Origin: Rhodocytophaga rosea
Lineage (GTDB): Bacteria; Bacteroidota; Bacteroidia; Cytophagales; 172606-1
DNA length: 64,000 bases
Assembly: GCF_010119975.1 (NCBI RefSeq)
Contig: NZ_CP048222.1
Span: 1,054,001 to 1,118,000, forward strand
Reading direction: 5' to 3'
Of the stretch, positions 48,742 to 56,414 are shown piece by piece. Position 1 is the first letter of the stretch. Each line of letters starts with the position of its first letter. The notes beneath the pieces are model-generated. The model saw nothing but the letters and a program-made list of their open reading frames with translations. It had not been told where the DNA came from and ran no database searches. A program made the position numbers and the translations under genes.

Positions 48742-49812
48742 TTAAATATAGACTAGGATTTCTGAAAATACTTTGGAGTCGTCGCTCCGGGACTGGGGTT
48801 TTACTAAGCCCAGAGACGGATGGGGTAAGCGGTTGATGATGATGCGGCCATTATTTTCATCGGCATTTTTATTTTTCTTCAATTGAAATAGGTAGGGTGC
48901 AGATTCGCTCAGCGGCAATACTTCTTCAGACTGGAACATGAAAGCGGAATCTCCATTGGCCAAGGTTATCTTTTCAGGACCTTTAAAAGCTATATTCTTA
49001 TCGTTGGTAGCAATGCTCGCATGCTGTAAGCCATTGCTGTATTTAGGTACAATCAAATATTTCCAGTAGGTAGACCTGGCCTGAAAAGCGATCTTATATG
49101 CTCTAGTACCTGGCGTATCTCTTTCTTTAATGATTTGAATCAATTCATCCTTTAAAGCACCAGTCAGAAATATTTCTACCAGACCAATGGCTTTCAGATC
49201 CGGCCTGATACCAGTATGTACAAATGTTTCAAGTTCTTTCTTTCCAACAATAACTTTATATTTTCCTTCCGGAAGTCCATTTAGGTCAAATCTAAAGGGA
49301 AGATTAGCCAGAGCTATTCCTGTTTTCAGCGTTCTGCCCCTGTCATCCTGTAATTCCAGATTTGTTTCTTTTGACTGTGCCGGAATTTCGTACTCACCTG
49401 ATTTTACAGGATATCTATCGGCGGCACTCACGAAAGAAGCCTGATGTAATAAGGATTCCTCCGTTCCCTTTTTATGTGCAGTACTATTGCTGAAATACAA
49501 CAAAGTATGTAGATTTTCGGTAGGCAGACGGGTAATGCTGATAAAATAGGGCTGTGAGCAATGCAGCCAGAATGTAAATTTTAGCCCTTCCATCTGTTCC
49601 AGGTAATATAGAAGCGTTTCCGGCCTGGATACATCTCCAATCACAATAATACCACTTTCATCTGCTTTTAGGATCACACCCATCTTCTCCGCCAGCTTCA
49701 GGCTGGCTGCCGTAGGTTTAATCTTGAAATCCGGACTTGTCTGCTGCGCATAATAGGTATGCGTTACTTTTAAGGTAAACAGCGTCTGGTAGGCAAACTG
49801 AACTTCAAACAT
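48742..49812 (-). CDS. Unknown protein of the eCIS locus, candidate cap adaptor
   Basis: 356 residues, unrecognised. No signal peptide or membrane segment. The first ~115 residues (FEVQFAYQTLFTLKVTHTYY...FTFWLHCSQPYFISITRL) and the middle LPFRFDLNGLPEGKYKVIVGKKELETF look like beta-rich, immunoglobulin-type domains, and the tail NNGRIIINRLPHPSLGLVKPQ resembles a peripheral docking segment. It starts the sheath-tube operon, 30 bp upstream of the sheath gene, and is separated from the DUF4255 cap gene by the IS element. Cap-adaptor function, as described for AlgoCIS, is inference from position only. Confidence 0.55.
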   Translation of the reverse strand: MFEVQFAYQTLFTLKVTHTYYAQQTSPDFKIKPTAASLKLAEKMGVILKADESGIIVIGDVSRPETLLYYLEQMEGLKFTFWLHCSQPYFISITRLPTENLHTLLYFSNSTAHKKGTEESLLHQASFVSAADRYPVKSGEYEIPAQSKETNLELQDDRGRTLKTGIALANLPFRFDLNGLPEGKYKVIVGKKELETFVHTGIRPDLKAIGLVEIFLTGALKDELIQIIKERDTPGTRAYKIAFQARSTYWKYLIVPKYSNGLQHASIATNDKNIAFKGPEKITLANGDSAFMFQSEEVLPLSESAPYLFQLKKNKNADENNGRIIINRLPHPSLGLVKPQSRSDDSKVFSEILVYI

Positions 49813-49846
49813 AAGGCGGTTACCTATTTATTTATGAATTAAGCAT

Positions 49847-49859
49847 ATCAACAGAATTA
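49847..49859 (+). repeat. IS630 left terminal inverted repeat
   Basis: ATCAACAGAATTA, identical to the reverse complement of 50908-50920. Confidence 0.8.
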
Positions 49860-49861
49860 GC

Positions 49862-50883
49862 TTATAAATTGAATTGTTCTTTAAAACGGATGTTATATTG
49901 AGTGCCGATGCCTGCTAAGACAGTATTGAGTTTAGCTTGAAAGCACTCGAAGTTGAGATAATCATCTGCTTTTAGCCACTCATACTTGAGCTTTCGCCAA
50001 TAGATCTCGGCCTTGTTCAGATGGGGACAATACCGGGGCAAAAAGAAAATATACAAATCTTTTTGCTGCCATTGTTCCACTTCTGCTAAAAAGGCTTCAC
50101 TTGTGTGGGTAGGGGCATTATCTATCACCAACACGGTAGGTTTAATGAGTTGCTCACAAAAGTGGTGGATGGAGTCAATGATAAATTTACTTGTCACATT
50201 GGCTTGGGTTTGGTAAGTAGTGGCACTATTATCTGTTTGGAAAAAGCCTAGCAGGTTGATCTTCTTGTCTTTGCGAGGCAGAATGCCGATGGTTTCTCCC
50301 TTCAATTGCCAGCCATAGGGTAGGCAGGGATCCATCGACAGACAAGTCTCATCACCAAAGAATAAGTCAATGGCTTTTAGTTTGTATAGCTGCCATAGTT
50401 TGGCTAACTGTGCTTCTTTGGCTTGTCTTTCAAGCGGGTCTTGTTTGCTTTTGAGGCTCTTACGCAGGCGACGGAAAGTGTAGAGACGCTTTTTAAAAAA
50501 CGCCTTAGCGTCTCCGGATGCACCTTTACGGCTAGTTCTTTCTCAAGTTGAGCAGTGGCTTTACGGGCACTTTGCCGGTACTCACTGATGATGGCTTTTA
50601 GTTGCCCCTCATCCACTTGGGACAGTGTCGCTTTTCGACCCTGCCCCCTTGATCGCATCAGGCCTACTAAGCCTTTCTGCTGCCAGTTGGTAAAGCAATT
50701 GAGCACACTCTGGTAATTGCTGTCAAGTAGTAAGGCAATTTCCTTAGCCGTTTTACCTTTGGCACTAAACAAGAGCATCTGGCAATGCTTGCGGAATTCT
50801 GTTTTGGGATGATTCTGCAAACCTTCTTCTAAGGTGAGTTTCTCTAAAGCATCTAGCTCTACATAACGTTCTTGACGGCTCAT
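49862..50883 (-). CDS. IS630-family transposase made by -1 frameshift
   Basis: The first frame (50883 to 50404) carries the N-terminal helix-turn-helix (AKEIALLLDSNYQSVLNCFTNWQQKGL). The second frame, open from upstream of 50491 down to 49862, carries the DDE catalytic domain: FFGDET, VLVIDNAPTHTSEAF and PHLNKAEIYWRKLKYEW, so all three acidic residues are present. Joining them by a -1 shift at the TTT TTA AAA stretch (50491-50499) gives one 340-residue protein that reads across the junction as LRRFLKKRLYTFRRLRKSL, matching normal IS630 transposase length. The second frame also has an ATG at 50335, but starting there would lose the first catalytic Asp. Confidence 0.85.
50491..50497 (-). other. 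-1 frameshift slippery heptamer T TTA AAA
   Basis: In the transposase reading frame the minus strand reads TTT TTA AAA AGC, so the heptamer T TTA AAA fits the X XXY YYZ slippery pattern exactly at the frame junction. Shifting back one base there joins the two transposase frames. Confidence 0.72.
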
Positions 50884-50902
50884 CCCGTAAAAATACTTAT
50901 TC

Positions 50903-50950
50903 TAATTTAATTCTGTTGATTTACTTAAGTGAGTCAACAGAATTAAATTA
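50903..50950. repeat. Perfect 17-bp palindrome spanning the IS right end
   Basis: TAATTTAATTCTGTTGA at 50903-50919 and its exact reverse complement TCAACAGAATTAAATTA at 50934-50950, with a 14-bp loop containing CTTAAG. One arm is inside the IS and the other outside. Confidence 0.85.
50908..50920 (-). repeat. IS630 right terminal inverted repeat
   Basis: TAATTCTGTTGAT, the reverse complement of 49847-49859; it forms the inner part of the palindrome at 50903-50950. Confidence 0.8.
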
Positions 50951-51088
50951 TAGATAGATTTTCAGTAATGTATTGAATATCAATTATTAATTTCAGATTT
51001 TTTAATCTTTAAATGTGTGTATTCACTTACTAAATAATAGAATTACAGGATTACTGAATGAATTATCAACTATCCATTTTCAATTCAC

Positions 51089-51628
51089 TTACAGGTTATT
51101 TCCCAGGCCTTTGAACAGCGAAAGATCGCCCGTAATATTACCTTCCTGAAAGGTGATCATCCGTACTTTGTAGAGCACCGATGGCAGGTATTTGCCCCCC
51201 AGTACCCCCCACAGATAACTCAGGTTCTGAAAATCCTGGTTTACCATCTCAAATACCAGTTTGTCGATATTTTCGTCCAGATCTGGTGTATTCTGGTGGT
51301 TCAACACATTATTGGCCTGAAAAAAACTAATGACAGCCGACAAAAATTTGAGCCCTTCTGCATAGTTATTTTCATTAAAATACACCGAAAACAGCACAAA
51401 CAAATTGATATGAATCGATGGATTATTATTCGGTATATTGATTCTGCCTACAGTTTCCTGTTGCAGATTCACCAGCGTCAGCACCACTTTATCCGGATCA
51501 GTAATAGCGATACTCCCATCCTGGTTGACAATGCCTGAAATAATTACCTTATCCTGACCCAATGCAAACCTGTTCCTGAAATAGGCATTCAGTTTTTCAG
51601 CCACCGCCGTAAGTGCATAATAGATCAT
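51089..51628 (-). CDS. DUF4255 family cap protein (Afp16/Pvc16-like)
   Basis: 179 residues. The DUF4255/Pvc16 N-terminal fold is recognised from MIYYALTAVAEKLNAYF, then PSIHINLFVLFSVYFNENNYAEGLKFLSAVISFFQ, LVFEMVNQDFQNLSYLWGVLGGKYLPSVLYKVRMI. In eCIS this protein caps the sheath-tube at the distal end and controls its length and stability. It is the first structural gene, 140 bp after the GH18 gene, but the IS630 element now separates it from the rest of the operon. Confidence 0.9.
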   Translation of the reverse strand: MIYYALTAVAEKLNAYFRNRFALGQDKVIISGIVNQDGSIAITDPDKVVLTLVNLQQETVGRINIPNNNPSIHINLFVLFSVYFNENNYAEGLKFLSAVISFFQANNVLNHQNTPDLDENIDKLVFEMVNQDFQNLSYLWGVLGGKYLPSVLYKVRMITFQEGNITGDLSLFKGLGNNL

Positions 51629-51768
51629 GGAAACAATGGTTAATCAACTATCCTCAGTCAGAATTCATTGGTTTGCAATTGTGAAACAGTATTGGTGTAG
51701 GTCAATAGTCATAAAGAAAATCAAACTTGTCCTAACAACTATTGACCAGTAACTGCTGACTGATCCGT

Positions 51769-53610
51769 TTATGGTAAATCTTTTTCTGATAGGAAAGGCC
51801 GGCTGAACAGATAGAAAATAATAGCTCCGATCAGAAAGCCCAGCAACAGAAAAGTGATTTCATTTACGTCGGTAAATTTGAATGCAAAAAACACCAGCGC
51901 AATCAACACAAGCACCGAAAGTGCCACCCCTCCTTTAATCATCAGGCCTGTAAGCCTCTTAATCCGGTATCCATAGCGGAATAATACGAGTACGCCGGTT
52001 ACGCTTACCCCGAAAATAAGCCCGAATATAGAAACCAAAGAACGCGGATTGGTCAGTAGTGATTTGGGATTGGTAAGTACACGGGTTGCCAGGTTCAGAA
52101 AGCGGTTAAAGGCACCAGTATTAAGCTTTGAGGCATTTTTAGCCGCTACAGGTTTTTCCTTTGCTGTAAATTTTGCTGCAATCACTTTCCATAACTCATC
52201 ATAACCGTTGTCATAGCCCAAAGCCCATATGCCAATACCCCCCAGTTTTTTCCCGTTCACCCAGTCGTACTTCATGCTCAGCGATAGACTATCTTCATAC
52301 CAGATCTGCCGGTAATTGTTATTATTATCCCGGTACACATACACTTTACTCATACTCGGCTGATCCACACAACAAGGCATACTGCCATGTGTTTTCCGGA
52401 TCGAGCGGTACATCGGATATTGAATAAACCGTTTGGCGGGAGAAGGAAATTTCAGATCATTGGTTTGCCATTCTGCGCCGTAATAAGGCACAGCGAGCAA
52501 AAATTTAGCCGGCGGTATGCCAGATATTAAATACTCGTCCACAACTCTTTCCAGATTATAGAGCCACCAGAACTGGCCACTGGTTACTGGCGCCAGCGGA
52601 CCGGCTACCGAGCTGCCAGTGCCATAAAATTCATAGCCCAGGGCCACATACAGATCAATATAATTATTCAGTTGTTTTACTTCGTATACATTCTCAAAAT
52701 CTATGGGAGGAATTGCCAGCGTAATCATATAATCCTTCCTCACAGCCCGGAGGCTATTAGACAGATCTATAATAAAATTGGTAAATGCCTGCCGTTTGTT
52801 TGCAGGAATCTGTTCAAAATCGATATGTACGCCATCGCCATTCCGTTCACTCAGCAAAGGAATGAGTGTGTTGATAAAATTGCGCTGCGCATTCAGGTTA
52901 GAAAGAAACGTTGAATTATTCTTATATCCTGTATTGCTCACACTCAGCAGAACTTTACAATTATGCTGATGGGCAGAATCTATCAGTGCCGTTGTTTTCC
53001 AGTCGTGAATACTGGTATAATTGCCGCTTGCCGGATTTAATTCATAGGAAAAATAGGCCACAGCTGATAATAAGGAGAAATTATAACTTTTATAAGCCGT
53101 ACCCATCCAGTAAGGATGCCATCCGAATACTTTTTTAGCAGGATCCAGTATATGCTGTTTTTTATAGGCATTTTCTTCCGTGATCAGAAATTTTTTCTGC
53201 CATCCTTCTTCCGATAAATTATCAGTAATTGCCGTTTTGCGTACATTAACCAGTCTTTTTTTGAAAGCTGCTGAATCTATTTCCTCATTAATCAGCATAC
53301 CCTCTTCAGGCAATTGCTGGGCAGTAAACTGAATAGGGTTACCAGCTTCCGGATTTACAACAGGTGTAAGTGCATTCTGTTCATTTACAGGCGTATCGGC
53401 TATAGGTAGTTTATTTTTCTCAGTTGCTTCTTTGATAAGCGCTTCCTGTTTAGCTTTCGCTTCAGCCTCTTTTGTCTCTGCATTTTTCTTATTGGTGTCT
53501 ACATAGGAATCCAGCTTACCCTTCAGGCTTTCCTGGGCATACGTCTGCTGACAACCTACACAGCAGGCAAAAGCCAGGACACAGGCAAGCAAGACTGTTT
53601 GAGTAGACAT
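51769..53610 (-). CDS. Membrane-anchored GH18 (chitinase-like) glycosidase
   Basis: 613 residues. A signal/lipoprotein-like N-terminus (LACVLAFACCVGCQQTYAQ) leads to an acidic/Lys-rich coiled linker, then a GH18 domain (VFGWHPYWMGTAYKSYNFSLLSAVAYFSYE, and the active-site DGVHIDFE at ~259-266 with Glu266 as likely acid). The C-terminus has three membrane helices (~515-535, 560-580, 585-605). GH18 enzymes cleave beta-1,4-linked N-acetylglucosamine, in chitin or peptidoglycan-related glycans. It is directly upstream of the DUF4255 gene on the same strand and likely first in the transcript. A link to eCIS is inferred from position. Confidence 0.85.
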   Translation of the reverse strand: MSTQTVLLACVLAFACCVGCQQTYAQESLKGKLDSYVDTNKKNAETKEAEAKAKQEALIKEATEKNKLPIADTPVNEQNALTPVVNPEAGNPIQFTAQQLPEEGMLINEEIDSAAFKKRLVNVRKTAITDNLSEEGWQKKFLITEENAYKKQHILDPAKKVFGWHPYWMGTAYKSYNFSLLSAVAYFSYELNPASGNYTSIHDWKTTALIDSAHQHNCKVLLSVSNTGYKNNSTFLSNLNAQRNFINTLIPLLSERNGDGVHIDFEQIPANKRQAFTNFIIDLSNSLRAVRKDYMITLAIPPIDFENVYEVKQLNNYIDLYVALGYEFYGTGSSVAGPLAPVTSGQFWWLYNLERVVDEYLISGIPPAKFLLAVPYYGAEWQTNDLKFPSPAKRFIQYPMYRSIRKTHGSMPCCVDQPSMSKVYVYRDNNNNYRQIWYEDSLSLSMKYDWVNGKKLGGIGIWALGYDNGYDELWKVIAAKFTAKEKPVAAKNASKLNTGAFNRFLNLATRVLTNPKSLLTNPRSLVSIFGLIFGVSVTGVLVLFRYGYRIKRLTGLMIKGGVALSVLVLIALVFFAFKFTDVNEITFLLLGFLIGAIIFYLFSRPFLSEKDLP

Positions 53611-54338
53611 ATGATAAATAAACTTGTTTAGCTGGGAAAGTACTAATGTATAGATTAGTGTTTGCCTGATGATTCAAGCATACTTTTTAAAAAGTATAGG
53701 GAACTACAACTCAGACCGGCAGATTTAATTTTATTAATTAAGTATAATTATATATTAAATTATTTATAGCTTAATATAAAAACTGGAAAGAAGTAAACCA
53801 CCATTGACTATTTTTTTTGTCCTTATTCTGGCATTGAGTTTTGGACTTAAAAAATTATTGCCTTTCGCTGAAACATGTGATTTTATTTGCAAAATATAAA
53901 ATATTTTAAATAATAAAACATTATGCATAATTTTTATTACTCAAATAAATTTTTGTAATTAAGTGGATAGTATTGATGTATGGAAAGGTTTCTTTTAACA
54001 GTTTCCAGCATTAAGAAACAATCAGTATCTTGAATTCTGACAATCATTTACTTATCGTCAATAAACGAGCTGTTTATAAGGATTCACAGAAATTTTCCTT
54101 ACAATAGTGTAGCGTATTTTCATATATATGATTACATTACTGACACTTACAACATATCATATATTTTTTACCCAATTCTGCTTTAAACAGGTATTTTGTA
54201 CGACCGGTCAACTATTGCATAACAACGGAGAGTAGTTTGTTTGGCGTACAGGTTTCGCTTCGGATTTAGTATCATTCACATATAAATACTTATTGGCTTT
54301 CCGGTCAATCAACACGATAAACTACAAATCATTTCATT
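53611..54338. other. AT-rich intergenic region between divergent eCIS/GH18 and secreted-protein genes
   Basis: 728 bp with no gene, very AT-rich (53720-53960). It holds an 18-bp palindrome near the GH18 start (53680-53697) and must contain divergent promoters. I see no clear TANNTTTG element or tRNA. Confidence 0.4.
53680..53697. promoter_or_regulatory. 18-bp perfect palindrome, candidate operator of the GH18-eCIS unit
   Basis: ATACTTTTTAAAAAGTAT lies 70 bp upstream of the GH18 start. It is perfectly symmetric, as expected for a dimeric regulator. A nearby imperfect repeat CTAATGTATAGATTAG (53643-53658) is closer to the gene. Confidence 0.4.
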
Positions 54339-54860
54339 ATGTTAAAATCCTGTTTCATTGGATTAACATTTTTACTTTGTTTGGGTAATAGTAGTACTCT
54401 TGCCACTCATAATCAATTTTCAGAAATACCACAGGATAATTGTGTAGAAAACCAGTTAAAAACACTGGAAGCAAGCTATGGAGGATTGTCTACGGCAGGT
54501 AATAAGTATAATCTCTATGCAATCAAAGATAAAAAAGACTGGATTTTTATCGTGCTGGATACTACCGGTTATTATTCCTTAAAATATCCGCATAAGTCTG
54601 CTACTCTGGTCAATCAATCGGCTTTGTTTACAGATGGTTTTTGTAAAATTATTGAATCAGGGTTACTGAAGAAGGTAGAAAAACGTGAAAATGTAGCCGA
54701 CCTTACGCTGTTTTGCTATTATGAACTAAAAAAGGAAGGTAAAAAGATTAGTGATTCTCTCAATTACCTGGAAGCAGAAAAGAAAGAAACAGAAGGGTTC
54801 ATGAAAAAAGTGATGGGTAATTTTAAACCTATAACTGGCTTATTCAAAAAGAAAAAGTGA
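54339..54860 (+). CDS. Small secreted protein of unknown function
   Basis: 173 residues, unrecognised. A signal peptide (LKSCFIGLTFLLCLGNSSTLA) leads to a mature part of ~150 residues (YNLYAIKDKKDWIFIVLDTTGYYS, then a lysine-rich C-terminus ending GLFKKKK). No membrane anchor or T9SS domain was seen. It is transcribed divergently from the GH18-eCIS unit. Confidence 0.65.
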   Translation: MLKSCFIGLTFLLCLGNSSTLATHNQFSEIPQDNCVENQLKTLEASYGGLSTAGNKYNLYAIKDKKDWIFIVLDTTGYYSLKYPHKSATLVNQSALFTDGFCKIIESGLLKKVEKRENVADLTLFCYYELKKEGKKISDSLNYLEAEKKETEGFMKKVMGNFKPITGLFKKKK

Positions 54861-55160
54861 GTTTGCTTTCTTCTTACTTATCATCTATAGAGAGCATTAC
54901 CTGTGCCATTATGCTTATCAGAATAGTCTTATTTAACCAGCTTACACCTGTTGAAAAGTGATTACAAGAATACTGCAAAAAATAATTATTTTATACAGTT
55001 TACTTTAGTAAGATTAATAAATTAAGCCTGGAGGCAACATCAAATCAGGTTACGTAGATTCGCTATCTGTTTTATTATAATACACGCCTTTACAGCTCCA
55101 AAAACATCATCCGGGCACAGTTTCATTCATCCTTTACAGATACGTTAAATGTACCAATTC
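54861..55160. other. Intergenic region before the beta-propeller lipoprotein
   Basis: 300 bp, AT-rich. It must hold the promoter for the lipoprotein; no gene or strong hairpin seen. Confidence 0.3.
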
Positions 55161-56363
55161 ATGAGATCCAAGTCATATCTGGCTTTGTTTATCTGCCTGC
55201 TCATGCTGAGTTGCGATGATGCCATCGATCCGGATACTTCCGGAGAATTTATTAAGTTTTATGGGGGTGCCTTTGACGAAAAAGCATATGCCGTGGAAGA
55301 AATTCCTGGACAGGGGTTTATTATTGTGGGTTCTACTGAATCGTTTGGCCAGGGAGGAAAAGATGTGTTTATTATTGGCACAGATAACAACGGAAACAGA
55401 AAATGGCAAAAGTCATATGGCAGTTTATCAGATGATGAAGGTAAATCTATAGCATCCACTACAGATGGTTTATTTATTTTAGGATATACCACCCAAGATA
55501 ACAGTAAAAAGTTCTATTTATTAAAAATTAACCAGCAAGGCGATACAACATTTACCAAAGCTTTTGGCAGGAATGGGATGAATACGGAAGGCCGGTATTT
55601 ACAAGCCACCACAAGCGGAGGGCTGGCCCTCATCGGGAATGCGTATTCTTCTGATAATAAAGAAACCTCAGATATATATCTGGTCAAAACAAACCCGGAT
55701 GGTAAGCAAACCATCTTTGATCGCTTATATGGTTTACCCGAAAGAATAGATACGGTAGGAACAATTGTAGAAGCAGATAACGGTGACCTAGTCTGGTGCG
55801 GCACTTTTAAAAGAGAAGACGCTACAAATGCTAAAACGAGTATGCGCATTGTAAAATCAGACGCCTTCGGTAATTTAAAATGGGATTTTCCTTTTAATTC
55901 AGTTACACCTCAAAATGCCTCTGGTATTACCATTCAAAAGATAAACGGCAATGGATATATTGCTGTAGGTACCATAGAAACCGACCAAAGTACAGATGTT
56001 TTCCTGGTGAAAATTACAGAAAACGGACAACAATCGTGGGCAATAGCACTTAACGATCCTGCACATCCCGATGCTGATGAAACAGGAACCTATGTATACC
56101 CTACCAGTGATGGAGGCTATATTGTAACGGGGTCAACTACTGCTGCTGGTAATTCAGATATTTTTTTGATGAAGGTAGACAACCAAGGGAATCCTCAATG
56201 GGCACAGCCGCAAACGTTTGGCGGCGCTAATAATGACTCTGGAAGTTTTGTTAAAGAAACATCAGATGGGGGATATATAATTTTGGGTACGGCGCAAATT
56301 AATAATAACACAGCTATCAGCCTGATTAAAACTGATGCCAATGGTAAAATATCAGGAAAATAA
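55161..56363 (+). CDS. Beta-propeller-like surface lipoprotein
   Basis: 400 residues from the ATG at 55161 (MRSKSYLALFICLLMLSC); an ATG four codons earlier also exists. A lipobox is clear. The mature part has about six repeats of the type IGTDNNGNRKWQKSYG, LLKINQQGDTTFTKAFG, TSDGGYIVTGSTTAAGNSDIFLMKVDNQG and TSDGGYIILG, typical of exported Bacteroidota lipoproteins with a six- or seven-bladed propeller. It precedes the giant T9SS protein by 51 bp and is probably co-transcribed with it. Confidence 0.8.
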   Translation: MRSKSYLALFICLLMLSCDDAIDPDTSGEFIKFYGGAFDEKAYAVEEIPGQGFIIVGSTESFGQGGKDVFIIGTDNNGNRKWQKSYGSLSDDEGKSIASTTDGLFILGYTTQDNSKKFYLLKINQQGDTTFTKAFGRNGMNTEGRYLQATTSGGLALIGNAYSSDNKETSDIYLVKTNPDGKQTIFDRLYGLPERIDTVGTIVEADNGDLVWCGTFKREDATNAKTSMRIVKSDAFGNLKWDFPFNSVTPQNASGITIQKINGNGYIAVGTIETDQSTDVFLVKITENGQQSWAIALNDPAHPDADETGTYVYPTSDGGYIVTGSTTAAGNSDIFLMKVDNQGNPQWAQPQTFGGANNDSGSFVKETSDGGYIILGTAQINNNTAISLIKTDANGKISGK

Positions 56364-56414
56364 TATCCTTAATCTCTGGATATAATAAAATATGCAGTTC
56401 AAAGACAAATTCCT

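Larger units (their letters stand above)
49840..50927 (-). mobile_element. IS630-family insertion sequence
   Basis: About 1.08 kb between TA dinucleotides at 49840-49841 and 50926-50927, as expected for an IS630 TA duplication. The shared terminal sequence ATCAACAGAATTA is at 49847-49859 (direct) and, in inverse form, at 50908-50920. It encodes the full transposase in two frames. It lies between the DUF4255 cap gene and the 356-residue gene, on the same strand as both. Exact ends are inferred from the repeats, so they may shift by a few bases. Confidence 0.8.

Noticed and set aside
50336-50403. Transposase gene as two separate pseudogene fragments
   Set aside because: The second frame is open across this stretch and a slippery heptamer gives a full-length fused protein with intact DDE residues.
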